NCBI GenBank assembly: GCA_022567055.1
Contig: JADFHU010000416.1
Span: forward strand, 1 to 5,637
Source: Planctomycetota bacterium
GTDB taxonomy: Bacteria > Planctomycetota > Phycisphaerae > Sedimentisphaerales > Anaerobacaceae
Direction: 5' to 3'
DNA length: 5,637 nucleotides
Shown: positions 3,646 to 5,637 of the stretch, one piece after another
How positions within the stretch are numbered: position 1 is the stretch's first letter
Layout of the letters: the number at the start of each line of letters is the position of its first letter
Position numbers and translations under genes: made by a program
The notes under the pieces: generated by a model
The model's database searches: none
What the model was told of the DNA's origin: nothing
The model's input: only the letters and a program-made list of their open reading frames with translations

Positions 3646-5637
3646 ATGAATCGAACCCTACGGACCTCCACAGTTTTGCTCATCGCCATGGTCTTGACCA
3701 CCACCTTATTTGGAGCCCCGCTAGCCCCGGACGATGGCAGTATCGCGGGCAACCTCAGTCTGTGGCTGAGAATGCCCGACATCAATTACGATCCGGGCAC
3801 GGGCGTATGGGCTGACCTCAGTGGCAAAGGCAATGATGCCCGCGCGGAGGTTGCCAATCACGTGGGACCGACGCTCTCGTCAGGCGAGAATGCCACGGTC
3901 TTTTCACATGCCTTCGCTGCCGTGCATTTCGATCCTACCGTACAAGATCTGCTCATGGCCACCAACCTCAACGGCGGCGCCGGGTTAACGGATCTGACCA
4001 TCTTCTCGATCCAGAAGGTGGTTGATCCCGGAAACAACGATCAGCGCGGCCTGGGCTTTGGCTCCTATAATGACGGGGGCAGAGCCGACCACTTTAATAT
4101 GTCCTTCGATGTCACGGTTCGCAAGGACAACGGACGAATCGAAGGCAGGAACCAAGAGCATCCACTTGACGTCTTTGTCATTTACGCCGCACGCATGAAT
4201 CCTGCCGTCATTAATATGTGGTTCAACTCGACCGGTACCCTAGACCTGGCCTATACCGCCACTGGAAGTTCCTATACCACCTCCAACGATCAGTTCTATG
4301 TAGGTGACATGCGTTATCCCTCCGTCGGAGATTTCGACATCGCTGAGGTCGTGGTGTATAACACCGCCTTGAGCGATGCCCAGATTGCGGGGGTCAGTGA
4401 GTGGCTGCAAGCCACTGTGGGCGTCCCAGCAAGTTCAGGGGCCTCCGGGAATGCGCCCGGCAATGAAGCCACGGATGTACCACGTGATGCTGAACTCACT
4501 TGGAATCCCGTTGCGTCCGCTGTGACACGCGATGTGTACTTTGGCACTGTTTTCGACGATGTCAATGACGCCGGTACTGAGAACCCCCTGGGTGTACTGG
4601 TCAGCTCGGCTCAGGTCGCCACGAGCTATGATCCGGGTCGTCTCGACTTCGGCCAAACCTATTACTGGCGTGTCGACGAAGTTAATGGCGCACCGGACAA
4701 CACGCTCTTTAGAGGTGATGTCTGGAGCTTCACGACCGAGCCTTTCTCTATTCCAATCATTAATATCGCCGCCACGGCCTCCAGCTCATTCGGCGCTTCC
4801 GTCGCTGAGAATACCATCAACGGCTCCGGTCTGGTCGATGATCTCCATGGAATTGCCGCCACCGATATGTGGATCAGCGCTGGTATCCCGGCCACGATCG
4901 AGTACGCTTTTGACCGGGCCTACAAGCTGCATGAGATGTGGGTCTGGAACTCGAATCAGACCATCGAACCCTTCATTGGATTCGGCGCGAAAGATATTGT
5001 CATCGAACACTCTCTGGATGGCGAGAACTGGACCGCTCTGGAAGGGGTCGGGCCCCTGGCGCAGGCCCCGGGGATGGCGGACTACGCACACAACAATACC
5101 ATTGGATTCGGCGCCGCTGTGGCCCAGTATGTGCGGATGACCGTCAACAGTGTGCAGGGTTTCGCCCCGCAGGCCAGTCTGAGTGAGGTACGGTTCTTCT
5201 CCATACCCACGTTTGCCACCAGGCCAACACCCGACTCAGGTGCAACCAACGTGGCACCCGATCTTCTTCTTTCATGGGGCCGTGATGGCCGAGAGGCCGG
5301 ACGTCACGACGTCTACATTGGGACCGATGTCAACGACCTGTCCCTGGCCGGCAGTGTCCAGGAGAGCAGCTTCGACACCCTGGCATCGGATCTGCAACTC
5401 GGCCAAACCTATTACTGGCAGGTCGTTGAAGTCAACGACGCCATGGATCCCATGGAGTGGGCCGGGGCAGTCTGGAGCTTTACCACGGTGGGAAGCATCG
5501 TTGTTGACGACATGGAGAGCTACAGGGACGAAGAATTCCTCGAAATCTGGGCCACCTGGATCGACGGCTTCGATGATCCGGGCAACAATGGGGCCGTTGT
5601 GGGTGCAGTTCCGTCGCTGGGCGACTTTTCGCCGGAA
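3646..5637 (+). CDS. Secreted multidomain protein: LamG-like, FN3-like, discoidin, FN3-like (3' partial, 664 residues visible)
   Basis: The frame from ATG 3646 has no stop up to the window end (664 codons), so the C-terminus is missing. Residues 1-24 look like a signal peptide: NRTLR basic start, hydrophobic core STVLLIAMVLTTTLFGA, cleavage near A24 or A27. Residues about 35-256 are LamG-like (LSLWLRMPD, VWADLSGKGNDA, DFDIAEVVVYNTALSDAQI). Residues about 266-365 are an FN3-like module (ATDVPRDAELTWNP, DVYFGT, GQTYYWRVDEVNGAP, VWSFTTE). Residues about 371-518 are a discoidin/F5-8 type C (CBM32-like) domain: ATASSSFG, INGSGLVDD, W..A.IPATIEYAFDRAYKLHEMWVWN, IVIEHSLDGENWTAL, YVRMTVNS, SLSEVRFF. 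Residues 522-615 are a second FN3-like module (GQTYYWQVVEVND, VWSFTTV). Residue 617 onward starts a VVDDMESY...WATWIDGFDD module typical of planctomycete exported proteins. Likely surface or extracellular glycan binding. No catalytic domain is in view, but one could follow. Confidence 0.9.
   Translation, partial: MNRTLRTSTVLLIAMVLTTTLFGAPLAPDDGSIAGNLSLWLRMPDINYDPGTGVWADLSGKGNDARAEVANHVGPTLSSGENATVFSHAFAAVHFDPTVQDLLMATNLNGGAGLTDLTIFSIQKVVDPGNNDQRGLGFGSYNDGGRADHFNMSFDVTVRKDNGRIEGRNQEHPLDVFVIYAARMNPAVINMWFNSTGTLDLAYTATGSSYTTSNDQFYVGDMRYPSVGDFDIAEVVVYNTALSDAQIAGVSEWLQATVGVPASSGASGNAPGNEATDVPRDAELTWNPVASAVTRDVYFGTVFDDVNDAGTENPLGVLVSSAQVATSYDPGRLDFGQTYYWRVDEVNGAPDNTLFRGDVWSFTTEPFSIPIINIAATASSSFGASVAENTINGSGLVDDLHGIAATDMWISAGIPATIEYAFDRAYKLHEMWVWNSNQTIEPFIGFGAKDIVIEHSLDGENWTALEGVGPLAQAPGMADYAHNNTIGFGAAVAQYVRMTVNSVQGFAPQASLSEVRFFSIPTFATRPTPDSGATNVAPDLLLSWGRDGREAGRHDVYIGTDVNDLSLAGSVQESSFDTLASDLQLGQTYYWQVVEVNDAMDPMEWAGAVWSFTTVGSIVVDDMESYRDEEFLEIWATWIDGFDDPGNNGAVVGAVPSLGDFSPE
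4649..4669 (+). repeat. 21-bp coding repeat, copy 1 (GQTYYW motif)
   Basis: This stretch encodes the GQTYYW core of the first FN3-like module of the third gene. It is identical over 21 bp to 5399-5419, which encodes the same motif of the second module. The flanking codons diverge, so this is a short conserved core of a duplicated domain. Confidence 0.7.
5399..5419 (+). repeat. 21-bp coding repeat, copy 2 (GQTYYW motif)
   Basis: Identical to 4649-4669. It lies in the second FN3-like module of the third gene and marks internal domain duplication. Confidence 0.7.

Noticed and set aside
4532..5140. Plus-strand open frame of 202 codons in another frame inside the third gene
   Set aside because: It overlaps the discoidin/FN3-like coding frame, its translation is low-complexity (Ser/Pro/Arg-rich), and it shows no domain or start signal.

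Overview
The window looks like part of a genome from the Planctomycetota, most likely a Phycisphaerae-type lineage. This is inference from protein style only. The proteins are large, secreted and modular. They combine LamG/concanavalin A-like jellyroll domains, short beta-sandwich modules carrying a recurring YYWR(I/V)DEV signature and a WSFTT ending, a discoidin (F5/8 type C) domain and a 'VVDDMESY' module, a mix common in that group. There is no rRNA, tRNA or housekeeping gene to confirm the assignment.

Layout, all coding on the + strand: (1) positions 1-359 are the 3' end of a gene that ends in a galactose-binding/CBM6-like beta-sandwich. (2) Positions 360-958 are a long gap. It holds an inverted repeat built from 7-bp units, a terminator-like hairpin, a candidate promoter and a leader of about 300 nt. 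(3) Positions 959-3238 are a complete 759-residue secreted protein, in order signal peptide, LamG, FN3-like, FN3-like, LamG, FN3-like. (4) Positions 3239-3645 are a second long gap, with a strong intrinsic terminator, a second 7-bp-unit inverted repeat and a direct CAGTGAT-type 7-bp repeat. (5) Positions 3646-5637 are the first 664 codons of another secreted protein, in order signal peptide, LamG-like, FN3-like, discoidin, FN3-like, start of the VVDDMESY module. It stays open through the end of the window.

The three genes probably form a tandem cluster of cell-surface or exported glycan-binding/adhesive proteins, each transcribed separately: the gaps are 400-600 bp and both contain terminator-like hairpins. 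No catalytic domain, transporter or regulator is visible, so the partner functions and the ligand cannot be stated. No mobile element, CRISPR array or RNA gene was found.

The least ordinary signal is in the gaps. Both hold tandem heptanucleotide repeats (GAANNNN units in inverted-repeat arms, plus CAGTGAT units in the second gap), and both share a CGCTTCGTYTCT...GAAATGAT motif. This looks like a dispersed intergenic repeat family. Protein functions are domain-level only, and no gene symbol is justified.
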